Source: Candidatus Izemoplasmatales bacterium (GTDB lineage: Bacteria > Bacillota_I > Bacilli_A > Izemoplasmatales > Hujiaoplasmataceae). Taken from it: a stretch of DNA of 5,986 nucleotides. Below are positions 1 through 5,986 of the stretch, piece after piece. Location: assembly GCA_028694875.1 (NCBI GenBank), contig JAQVKB010000075.1:1-5986 (forward strand). Reading direction: 5' to 3'. The notes under the pieces were generated by a model. It was not told where the DNA came from and searched no databases. It saw only the letters and a program-made list of their open reading frames with translations. The stretch's first letter is position 1; the number at the start of each line of letters is the position of its first letter. A program made the translations under genes and the position numbers.

Positions 1-2109
1 ACACAAATTTCGGATGTTTCGACAGCGCGTTATTTCTTGTTGGTCGATAGTTTGGTGGCGAATGGAAGTGGATTAAAAACACCTGATGATGGTGCGGTCC
101 TCGATTCTGATCTCTTGATTGGAACGGAAGACGACGCCATTACGTCGATGGATTTCCGTACATTGGTGGTTGGCGTTACCATCTATGAAAGTGCGGACCA
201 CAAAGAATATTACAAGGTGATTACTGGCGACGGGGAAACCCGTGACGAGTATTACCTGAATGTTCTGGATTCCTCTGATTTGATTCGTGATGTCACTGGC
301 TTCAATACTTATGAACGCAAATCTGCGCTCTATTTGGATCCCGCGACCGATACGGTATACATCAAATCAGACAAAGCAACCAGTGTCTTATTGACACAAA
401 CGTATCGATATACCGATATCACGGATTCAACGAATTATATCGATGCCCAAGATGATACCAATACGGTGTTCATCAACTCCCTCAAATTATTGACAATCAA
501 AGGAAATGTGGTCATTTCCTCTGACAATACACTTTACGTTCGTTATCTCCCAGAATTGGATTATCAAATGGTTCATGGGTATAACGGCACCGCGTTTACG
601 TATTATTTGCGCAATTACATCACGATTCGATACTCTGGCTCGACATCTTCCTACAATGGTGGAAACTACAACCGCTTTTTGATTGAAGTTTATTTTGATA
701 TTCATCCGGAACTTCGTGTTTCGTTTGAAAATACCTATTATAATTTCTTCTACGACAAAGCGGGTTTCTTTACCAAAGGAATATGGTCGATTCTGACATT
801 AGGTACGACCGATAAGGTCACCTATGAGTATAAATCGTTACATGATGCGCTCAAATCCGTCGCATTTACCCAAGATGGCATTACCTATCCTGCCGTTTCG
901 GGTATTTTGGATGAATCCCCATTGATGGGGCATGTGTCGAGTTACCTCTTGATTCAAGGTTTGATTTCGACGCTCTTACTCGCGTACTTTATCTTATCTT
1001 GGTACTTGGCCATCACGGATGCGGTCAAAACGAGCCGAAACTATGAAAAAACCAAAGTCCATATTTCCGATCGACAATGGTTCAAAGACATGTTTACACA
1101 CTCGTTTGAATACATCATGATTTTCCCAGCTTTGTTTGTCATCACGTTTATCTCGATTATGCCAATTCTTTATGGATTCCTAATCGCATTTACGAGTTAC
1201 AGCGGCTTCGATTCGGATTCCGGATTGTTCACTTGGGTTGGATTCTATAACTTTACAAGAATCTTTACCTTCGGTGGCGCGGCGGAACTTCCGTTTGCGG
1301 AGACCTTCTGGAAAGTCTTCACTTGGACCGTCATTTGGGCAATTTTCTCGACGATTACCGTCTTCTTTGGCGGTATGTTCCAAGCGTTGGTGATTGCCAG
1401 CGACCGTGTTCCATTCAAAAAGTTCTGGCGTACCGTGTTGATTCTTCCGTGGGCCGTTCCAGCGTTGATTTCACAAATGGCTTTCGCGGTTATTTTCAGT
1501 GAAACTGGTGTTGTCAATACCATTCTTGAAAATGCGGGAATCATCCAAACCTTCCGAGATTGGGGAATTATTTCCACCAACTATGATGGATTGACTGGAA
1601 TTCAACAGTTCTTCTATTTGGGGCAAGATACGATTCAATGGTTTACGAACGCCAACAATGTCTGGTTTGTTCGAGTCGCGTTGATCGTCATCAACATTTG
1701 GCTGGGTGCGCCATACTTTATGGCTCTCATGACCAGCATCATGACATCGATTGACAAAACCTTGTATGAGGCTGCGGATATCGATGGCGCAACCAAAGGA
1801 CAACAATTCCGATTTATTACGTTCCCCTTGATCATGTATTCCACGGCACCGATTCTGGTGATGACCTTCTCTGGAAACTTCAACAACTTCGGTGTCATCT
1901 ACTTTATTACCCAAGGTGGACATGGCAAAGGAGACTATGCGACCGCCTTCGCGGGCGACACGGATATCTTGATTTCGTGGATGTATACGTTGACGGTCGA
2001 AAAGAAGGTTTATAACATGGCCAGCGTCTTCTCCATCTTGATCTTCTTGATCATTGGTAGTGTGGCCGCCTGGAACTATTCGCGCATGCGCGCGTTTAAG
2101 GAGGATTGA
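1..2109 (+). CDS. malF: Maltose/maltodextrin ABC transporter permease, MalF-like (5' partial)
   Basis: Membrane subunit of an ABC importer for maltose or maltodextrins. The frame is open from the first base and ends at TGA 2107-2109 (702 visible residues), so the true start lies upstream; the TTG at 37 has no ribosome site and is not a credible start. Residues 1 to about 310 are polar, rich in Tyr, Asp and Thr, and look like a mostly beta extracytoplasmic domain. Seven hydrophobic helices follow at about 313-338, 370-398, 437-464, 477-500, 555-578, 610-632 and 673-692. The ATPase-contacting EAA loop begins at 589 (YEAADIDGA) and runs to FPL near 609. GFYNFTRIF (414-422) and FNNFGVIYF (627-635) match the E. 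coli MalF regions GWKNFTRVF and FNNF. One more helix is expected upstream, giving eight. The large domain sits before the second helix, not at the E. coli P2 site. Sugar specificity is inferred from MalF/MalG resemblance and the nearby glycosidase. Confidence 0.9.
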   Translation, partial: TQISDVSTARYFLLVDSLVANGSGLKTPDDGAVLDSDLLIGTEDDAITSMDFRTLVVGVTIYESADHKEYYKVITGDGETRDEYYLNVLDSSDLIRDVTGFNTYERKSALYLDPATDTVYIKSDKATSVLLTQTYRYTDITDSTNYIDAQDDTNTVFINSLKLLTIKGNVVISSDNTLYVRYLPELDYQMVHGYNGTAFTYYLRNYITIRYSGSTSSYNGGNYNRFLIEVYFDIHPELRVSFENTYYNFFYDKAGFFTKGIWSILTLGTTDKVTYEYKSLHDALKSVAFTQDGITYPAVSGILDESPLMGHVSSYLLIQGLISTLLLAYFILSWYLAITDAVKTSRNYEKTKVHISDRQWFKDMFTHSFEYIMIFPALFVITFISIMPILYGFLIAFTSYSGFDSDSGLFTWVGFYNFTRIFTFGGAAELPFAETFWKVFTWTVIWAIFSTITVFFGGMFQALVIASDRVPFKKFWRTVLILPWAVPALISQMAFAVIFSETGVVNTILENAGIIQTFRDWGIISTNYDGLTGIQQFFYLGQDTIQWFTNANNVWFVRVALIVINIWLGAPYFMALMTSIMTSIDKTLYEAADIDGATKGQQFRFITFPLIMYSTAPILVMTFSGNFNNFGVIYFITQGGHGKGDYATAFAGDTDILISWMYTLTVEKKVYNMASVFSILIFLIIGSVAAWNYSRMRAFKED
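2098..2105 (+). promoter_or_regulatory. Ribosome binding site of malG, inside the malF end
   Basis: AAGGAGGA lies in the last codons of the malF-like gene. Its AGGAGG core ends at 2104. Possible starts are ATG 2109 (4-base spacer, overlapping the malF TGA by one base) and ATG 2115 (10-base spacer). The site supports translational coupling of the two permease genes. TTG 2106 is too close to be likely. Confidence 0.8.
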
Positions 2110-2114
2110 TGAGT

Positions 2115-3497
2115 ATGTTAACCGATATGCTGATCCTCTTTCTAGGGTTATTCTTCATTTATTTGCACATCACCTTTACAGTCGCGATTTTTACGGCCAA
2201 AGGGTACAAATACGCCAAAGTTGCTGGATTCTTCGCGGGATTAATTCCGATTGTGGGTCTGGTTTGGGCGCTCGTTTCTCCGGCCGCTTACGAAGATCAT
2301 GGAAGTGTTGATATTTCCGCGATTGCACTCAAGACAATTCTTGGGGCCGCCATCTTCGCCGCTGGTTTTGTGTTCCCAATCTTTTTGATTCTGGGCACAT
2401 TGGATGCGAGCATTTTTGGGGTAGAGAATTTGATTCCTCGTGTGATTATCATCTTCTTTGTGGTGGTATTGGTGTTTACGCACAGTGCCGTCATCGGGGA
2501 AATCTACGAGAAAAAGGGTTATAACAAAGTGCGCGGTGCAATCGTTGGATTGATTCCATTTTATGGAATTTATCAATCGATTCAATTGAAGAGCAAAAAG
2601 CAAATTCTTCGCGGCGCACTTCGCAATATTTTGGGATTCAAAGAACTTGGAATGAAGTTTTTGACGTATCTGCAATTGACGTTCGCGGTGTCCATGGTCG
2701 CGTTCCCAATCATTTATTTGATTGGCGCTTCGCTGACGAATACGTCGGTGTTGCCGACGCTGTTATGGCCGACCAAGAACCTCTTCACCTGGAACAACTA
2801 TGTCGATTTGTTCGTCGATACGAACTTCCCGATTTGGTATAAGAATACCTTCATCATCGCCTTCTTAAACATGGTGTTCGGTGTGGTGTTCATTACGGGT
2901 GCAGGTTATGTCTTCGCTCGTTTCAAATTCAAAGGCAAAAAAGCTGGTTTGATGACGATTTTGATTCTCCAAGTATTCCCGTCCTTCATGGGACTCATCG
3001 CCATGTTTACGTTATTCCAAGTATTCGGACTTTTGGGAAAACCAACATGGTTGACAGTGCTCTATGTGGGTGGTAGTATTCCTGGAAACATCTGGTTGAT
3101 CAAAGGATACCTCTCGCAGGTGCCAAAAGATCTGGATGAATCGGCGATGCTCGACGGTGCGTCGAAATCGCAAATCTTCTTCCAAATCATTTTGCCACTC
3201 TCGGTTCCGATTTTGTCCTTCGTCGCGGTGGGCCAATTCATGGCTCCGTGGATGGACTATATCCTTCCGAAATACCTCCTCGATGTCACCCTGGCGGGAT
3301 CGACCGATTACGAGTCGGTCTCGAAACAGTGGACGTTGGCGGTGGGTCTGTTCTCCTTGATTTCAAACCCGCGTTCGTCGAGTTACACGACGTTTGCGGC
3401 CGGCGCGCTTGTTGTTGCCGGACCGATTACGATTCTCTATATGATTTTCCAACGTTACTTGATCGAAGGAATCGTGGCGGGCGCGACGAAAGGATAA
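2115..3497 (+). CDS. malG: Maltose/maltodextrin ABC transporter permease, MalG-like, with long N-terminal membrane extension
   Basis: Second membrane subunit of the importer, paired with the MalF homologue. ATG 2115 is preferred for ribosome-site spacing; ATG 2109 would add two residues. Counting from ATG 2115, the last 285 or so residues match the usual MalG size, with helices near 183-205, 243-267, 278-304, 312-330, 363-385 and 424-445. The EAA loop is ESAMLDGA (about 342-349) followed by ILPL (about 359-362). The C-terminus QRYLIEGIVAGATKG closely resembles the E. coli MalG end QRWLVGGLTAGGVKG, the strongest identifier. The first 180 or so residues are an addition absent from E. coli MalG (296 residues). 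They hold hydrophobic segments near 5-26, 35-55, 71-95 and 108-128, and two copies of a KGY...GLIP..G unit. Basic loops suggest that the KGY segments face the cytoplasm, which places the core MalG domain in its normal orientation. The stop is TAA, followed by a terminator. Confidence 0.93.
   Translation: MLTDMLILFLGLFFIYLHITFTVAIFTAKGYKYAKVAGFFAGLIPIVGLVWALVSPAAYEDHGSVDISAIALKTILGAAIFAAGFVFPIFLILGTLDASIFGVENLIPRVIIIFFVVVLVFTHSAVIGEIYEKKGYNKVRGAIVGLIPFYGIYQSIQLKSKKQILRGALRNILGFKELGMKFLTYLQLTFAVSMVAFPIIYLIGASLTNTSVLPTLLWPTKNLFTWNNYVDLFVDTNFPIWYKNTFIIAFLNMVFGVVFITGAGYVFARFKFKGKKAGLMTILILQVFPSFMGLIAMFTLFQVFGLLGKPTWLTVLYVGGSIPGNIWLIKGYLSQVPKDLDESAMLDGASKSQIFFQIILPLSVPILSFVAVGQFMAPWMDYILPKYLLDVTLAGSTDYESVSKQWTLAVGLFSLISNPRSSSYTTFAAGALVVAGPITILYMIFQRYLIEGIVAGATKG
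2199..2582 (+). other. Duplicated membrane unit in the MalG N-terminal extension
   Basis: Two protein-level copies are encoded at 2199-2273 and 2514-2582. Copy 1 begins KGYKYAKVAG and continues to GLIPIVG; copy 2 begins KGYNKVRG and continues to GLIPFYG. Allowing a two-residue gap, 11 of about 23 positions agree: KGY, KV, G, GLIP and G. Each copy follows a strongly hydrophobic helix, and a further helix separates them. The DNA itself is not repeated, so any duplication is old. Function is unknown. The GLIP segments could be short re-entrant hairpins, because basic residues flank both ends of copy 2; that is inference. Confidence 0.6.
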
Positions 3498-3509
3498 TTC
3501 AACGCATCA

Positions 3510-3538
3510 AAAAAGGAATGACGACCTCATTCCTTTTT
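3510..3538 (+). terminator. Intrinsic terminator after malG
   Basis: A perfect 12-bp stem (arms 3510-3521 and 3527-3538, core GGAATGA/TCATTCC) closes a 5-base loop CGACC. The outer pairs are A-T, so the 3' arm ends in a T-run followed by CTTC. It begins 12 bases after the malG stop and should end the upstream permease transcript. The A-run on the 5' side makes it structurally bidirectional, but there is no minus-strand gene here for it to serve. Confidence 0.85.
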
Positions 3539-3551
3539 CTTCATATCAATA

Positions 3552-3560
3552 TGGTATAAT
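3552..3560 (+). promoter_or_regulatory. Extended -10 promoter of the lgt-glycosidase unit
   Basis: TGGTATAAT is a perfect TATAAT (3555-3560) with an upstream TGN extension, of the sigma-A/sigma-70 type. No good -35 hexamer is visible: that position falls on the T-rich arm of the terminator, and the best options (TTCCTT at 3530 with a 19-base gap, or TTTTTC at 3534 with a 15-base gap) are poor. Transcription would start near 3566-3568, leaving a leader of only about 15 bases. No operator or catabolite-response element was recognised in this gap. Confidence 0.75.
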
Positions 3561-3568
3561 AAGTGCAC

Positions 3569-3573
3569 GGAGG
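3569..3573 (+). promoter_or_regulatory. Ribosome binding site of the lgt-like gene
   Basis: GGAGG lies 8 bases before ATG 3582, a good spacing. A closer ATG at 3578 (4-base spacer) is in a different frame and is not used. With the predicted transcription start near 3566-3568, the ribosome site is almost at the 5' end of the mRNA. Confidence 0.8.
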
Positions 3574-3581
3574 TTTGATGA

Positions 3582-4361
3582 ATGTATCCATATCTTTGGG
3601 AAGAAGTCTTGGGATATTCCGTCCCGATGTATAATTTAATGATTGCGATTGGACTCTTCTGTATGATGGTCTATGTCGCGTGGCGTTTTGAAAAAATCGA
3701 TGGTTTCTCGAGAATAGAAACCAATCGCTTGTTGATCTTCATTGCGATCAGTTTGGGGGCCGCGTTGTTGGTATCTTGGCTCTCCGATGGGATCGCACAT
3801 ACCATCCACGAGGGGGAACTCGCATTTGGTTCGATTACATTCCTTGGCGGGTTGATTGGCGGGTTGGTGGCGTTTGTGCTGTTGGTTCGCTTTGGCTACA
3901 AAGAAGAAAAAGCCAAACTTCCGCAGATTCTCAATACTGTGATTGTCGGTGTGGTGTTGGCCCACGCGTGGGGAAGAATCGGCTGTACCATGGCGGGATG
4001 TTGCTACGGCATTGAAACCGATTCTTGGTTGGGAATGTCGTTCCCAAGTGGCGCTTCTGGAAATGTCCCGGTGTACCCTACCCAACTCTTTGAAGCAATT
4101 TTTCTATTCATTTTCTTTGTCGTACTCCATAAAGTCAAGCTGTTTCGTGGCAAAGAGTTTTCAATCTATTTAATTGGATATGGACTCTGGCGTTTCTTGA
4201 TTGAATTCATTCGCGGGGATGACCGCGGCGAATTCTTAACATTCATTCATGGGGCCACCCAAGATTATCCCACTCCCGCCCAGTGGTTCTCACTCTTGAT
4301 GATGATGCTTGGCATCGTTTTACTCATTCGCCAAGCGAAAAAGGAGAAAGTCCATGCGTAA
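3582..4361 (+). CDS. Divergent Lgt-family (prolipoprotein diacylglyceryl transferase-like) membrane protein
   Basis: A 259-residue multi-pass membrane protein of the Lgt family. Lgt moves diacylglycerol from phosphatidylglycerol to the lipobox cysteine of prolipoproteins. Family features seen: the N-terminal YPYLWE...YNLMIAIG segment, LGGLIGG (88-94), GRIGC (131-135), GCCYG (139-143), YPTQLFEA (165-172) and WRFLIEFIR (203-211). Aligned by motif to E. coli Lgt, Arg143, Gly154, Arg239 and Glu243 are kept as R132, G143, R204 and E208. His103 is replaced by L88, Asn146 by C135, Glu151 by C140, and the HPxQLYE histidine by Y165. It may therefore be a distant working Lgt or a paralogue with another lipid-transfer role, so no symbol is given. 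It starts its own transcript and overlaps the glycosidase gene by 8 bases, so the two are probably co-transcribed. Confidence 0.82.
   Translation: MYPYLWEEVLGYSVPMYNLMIAIGLFCMMVYVAWRFEKIDGFSRIETNRLLIFIAISLGAALLVSWLSDGIAHTIHEGELAFGSITFLGGLIGGLVAFVLLVRFGYKEEKAKLPQILNTVIVGVVLAHAWGRIGCTMAGCCYGIETDSWLGMSFPSGASGNVPVYPTQLFEAIFLFIFFVVLHKVKLFRGKEFSIYLIGYGLWRFLIEFIRGDDRGEFLTFIHGATQDYPTPAQWFSLLMMMLGIVLLIRQAKKEKVHA
4341..4346 (+). promoter_or_regulatory. Ribosome binding site of the glycosidase gene, inside lgt
   Basis: AAGGAG ends 7 bases before ATG 4354, an ideal spacing, and lies within the last codons of the lgt-like gene. It fixes the start of the downstream gene and implies translational coupling across the 8-base overlap. 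Confidence 0.85.
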
Positions 4362-5986
4362 AGAAGCGTTATTTCATCAAGCGAATAGCGTGTGGTCCAC
4401 CATTGAACAATCTTCGATCATCGCGCTCCGCTTTCGCGCGTCATGTCTCGATGATTTGCAGATCTCGGTTATTGAATACAATCGTTTTGAAGATTGGCGT
4501 GAACGAAGAACACATTCGATGATGCGCGTGATGGATGATTCTTTGTTTGCCTATTATCAAACATCCTTTGTTCCTTCGCGGTTGGGATGTGTTTATTGGT
4601 TCCAGATTCGCGAAGGGAATCAAGTTTGGTTCTATGATGAATATGGTTTGCGGGAAACAGAACCGTGGCGTCTCGGCGGCTATGAAATTCCACGCATTCA
4701 ATCTTGTGATGTGTATGAAGCGCCTTCATGGGTCAAACAAGCGGTATTCTATCAAATCTTTCCGGACCGTTTTGCGCGCGTGGAAGATGGACAAAAGGGT
4801 TTGGTTCCATGGGGAACGATTCCGACGTGGAGAGATAAATTTGGTGGCAATTTCAAGGGGATTCAGCAACATCTTTCTCATTTGCAAAACCTTGGCATCA
4901 ACGCGATCTACTTTACCCCGATTGCCACGTCTCCGACCAATCATCGCTATGATACGGTCGACTATATGAAGCCGGACCCCTTGTTGGGGAGCGAAGAAGA
5001 CTTCCGCCAATTGGTAGAAGCTTGTCATGAACATGGGATTCGTGTCGTGATCGATGCGGTCTTCAATCATTGCTCGAATCAGTTTTTCGCGTTTCAGGAT
5101 GTCTTGAAGAATCAAGAAAAGAGTCCTTACAAAGACTGGTTCATTTTGGAAAGTTTTCCGGTTTCAGTCGAGAAAAAGAACTATCAAACCTTTGGTTTTG
5201 AACCGCACATGCCGAAACTGAATTCCGAAAACGAAGAAGTCAGAAAGTATTTGCTTTCCGTGGTACGACATTGGATGGATCATTATCCGATTGATGGATG
5301 GCGTCTGGATGTCGCGGATGAAGTGGATAGTGTGTTTTGGCGACAATTCCGAGACGTCGTGAAATCCTACGGAAAAGACAAAATCATTTTGGGTGAGGTT
5401 TTCCATAATCCGGACTATTATCTGCGAGGAGATCAATTTGACGGCGTCCAAAACTATCAATTGTTTGAAATTGTACGCCGTTTCTTTGTTCGAAACGAAG
5501 TCTCCTTGAATACCTTCAAGGATAACCTTGTCCATTTATGGTCGATGGTGACCGACGGGGCGAGAGACAGTCTCTTGAACCAACTCGACAACCACGACAC
5601 TTCCCGCTTATTTACAGAACTCAAAGGGGATGTGAAACGGCTTAAAGCCGCGATTTTATTCCAATTTACGTATCCGGGAATGCCTTGTGTCTACTATGGC
5701 GATGAAATTGGGATGGAAGGTGGAAACGACCCCGACAATCGCCGTTGCTTTGACTGGAATCCACAAACGTGGAACGAAGAAATGCGGACATTCTATCGCA
5801 GAGTCATCGGCTTAAGAAACCAAGAGCGTCTGCTTCAAGAAGGAACGTTCCGAATCTTCAAAGGGAATGAGTTTCTTTTGATCTACGAACGCTTTGTTGG
5901 ACTCGATACGATCGTGGTCACGATGAATCCTACGGAAAATCAAGTAGGCACTTTCTCACCATTTGGTTTCACGGTCGAAAAAACAA
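4354..5986 (+). CDS. Neopullulanase/cyclomaltodextrinase-type alpha-glycosidase, GH13 (3' partial)
   Basis: Retaining alpha-glucan hydrolase, probably acting on maltodextrins, cyclodextrins or pullulan fragments in the cytoplasm, since no signal peptide is present. The frame is open from ATG 4354 to the window end (544 residues); neopullulanase-type enzymes are usually about 570-600, so a few dozen C-terminal residues are missing. Residues 1 to about 120 form an N-terminal beta domain in the position of CBM34. The (beta/alpha)8 barrel begins near 128 with AVFYQIFPDRF. GH13 regions: I, DAVFNH (234-239); V, MPKLN (286-290), typical of the neopullulanase/cyclomaltodextrinase group (GH13_20); II, GWRLDVADE with nucleophile D319; III, LGEVFH with acid/base E348; IV, LDNHDTSR with D415. 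All catalytic residues are intact. YPGMPCVYYGDEIGMEGG (from 440) is also typical of the family. Exact substrate preference cannot be read from sequence. It follows the lgt-like gene with an 8-base overlap and is likely in the same operon. Confidence 0.93.
   Translation, partial: MRKEALFHQANSVWSTIEQSSIIALRFRASCLDDLQISVIEYNRFEDWRERRTHSMMRVMDDSLFAYYQTSFVPSRLGCVYWFQIREGNQVWFYDEYGLRETEPWRLGGYEIPRIQSCDVYEAPSWVKQAVFYQIFPDRFARVEDGQKGLVPWGTIPTWRDKFGGNFKGIQQHLSHLQNLGINAIYFTPIATSPTNHRYDTVDYMKPDPLLGSEEDFRQLVEACHEHGIRVVIDAVFNHCSNQFFAFQDVLKNQEKSPYKDWFILESFPVSVEKKNYQTFGFEPHMPKLNSENEEVRKYLLSVVRHWMDHYPIDGWRLDVADEVDSVFWRQFRDVVKSYGKDKIILGEVFHNPDYYLRGDQFDGVQNYQLFEIVRRFFVRNEVSLNTFKDNLVHLWSMVTDGARDSLLNQLDNHDTSRLFTELKGDVKRLKAAILFQFTYPGMPCVYYGDEIGMEGGNDPDNRRCFDWNPQTWNEEMRTFYRRVIGLRNQERLLQEGTFRIFKGNEFLLIYERFVGLDTIVVTMNPTENQVGTFSPFGFTVEKT

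Noticed and set aside
37..39. TTG as the start of the malF-like gene
   Set aside because: No ribosome site precedes it, the frame is open back to base 1, and a first membrane helix is missing, so the gene must begin before the window.
340..560. Possible internal repeat in the MalF outer domain (TVYI/TVFI segments)
   Set aside because: Only short, low-complexity beta-strand-like similarity; not enough matching positions to claim a repeat.
1471..1923. Minus-strand open frame of 150 codons within malF
   Set aside because: It lies opposite the conserved EAA-loop and membrane region of malF, has no ribosome site or recognisable motif, and its translation is low in hydrophobic order. It is a shadow frame.
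3578..3580. ATG as an alternative lgt start
   Set aside because: It is in a different frame from the Lgt protein and only 4 bases from the ribosome site.
3636..4085. Minus-strand open frame of 149 codons within lgt
   Set aside because: It is the antisense shadow of conserved Lgt motifs, with a His/Arg/Asn-rich composition typical of reverse-frame reading.
4535..4969. Plus-strand open frame of 144 codons within the glycosidase gene
   Set aside because: It overlaps in another frame the N-terminal domain and early barrel of a gene whose own frame has clear GH13 motifs.
4441..5535. Several minus-strand open frames opposite the glycosidase
   Set aside because: All lie opposite conserved GH13 catalytic regions and have no start signals or family features.
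1..5986. Mycoplasma-type code with TGA read as tryptophan
   Set aside because: TGA is a natural stop for malF at the malG junction and none occurs in frame inside the four genes; tryptophans use TGG.

Overview
The window is a compact, all-plus-strand piece of a bacterial maltose/maltodextrin utilisation locus with four protein genes. Both outer genes are cut by the window edges: a MalF-type permease (5' end missing), a MalG-type permease, an Lgt-family membrane protein, and a GH13 neopullulanase/cyclomaltodextrinase-type hydrolase (3' end missing). The standard code fits. TGA ends the malF-like gene, tryptophan is read from TGG, and no in-frame TGA interrupts any of the four genes. Strong AGGAGG-type ribosome sites, tight or overlapping junctions, a canonical TATAAT box and GC content that looks mid-40s by eye suggest a low-to-mid-GC Firmicute or an early-branching Mollicutes relative (Acholeplasma/Izemoplasma-like). 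This placement is an inference from style and gene content; there is no phylogenetic marker in the window.

Layout. Bases 1-2109 encode the malF-like permease and 2115-3497 the malG-like permease. They are joined by an almost zero-gap junction with the ribosome site inside the malF end. A short intergenic gap (3498-3581) holds an intrinsic terminator followed at once by an extended -10 promoter. A second transcription unit then starts with the lgt-like gene (3582-4361), whose last 8 bases overlap the start of the glycosidase gene (4354 to the window end). No RNA gene, insertion sequence, CRISPR array or long non-coding stretch was seen.

How the genes fit together. MalF and MalG would form the membrane channel of an ABC importer for maltose or maltodextrins. 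The binding protein and ATPase are not in the window and presumably lie upstream or elsewhere. The glycosidase has no signal peptide, so it would cleave imported oligosaccharides in the cytoplasm. A lipid-anchored binding protein would need diacylglyceryl transfer, which may explain an Lgt-family gene here, but this Lgt homologue has lost several canonical active-site residues and may do something else.

The most unusual features are architectural. The MalF homologue carries a roughly 300-residue extracytoplasmic domain before its second membrane helix rather than at the E. coli P2 position. The MalG homologue carries a roughly 180-residue N-terminal membrane extension containing a duplicated KGY...GLIP..G unit. 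The Lgt homologue belongs to a divergent GRIGC...GCCYG type.
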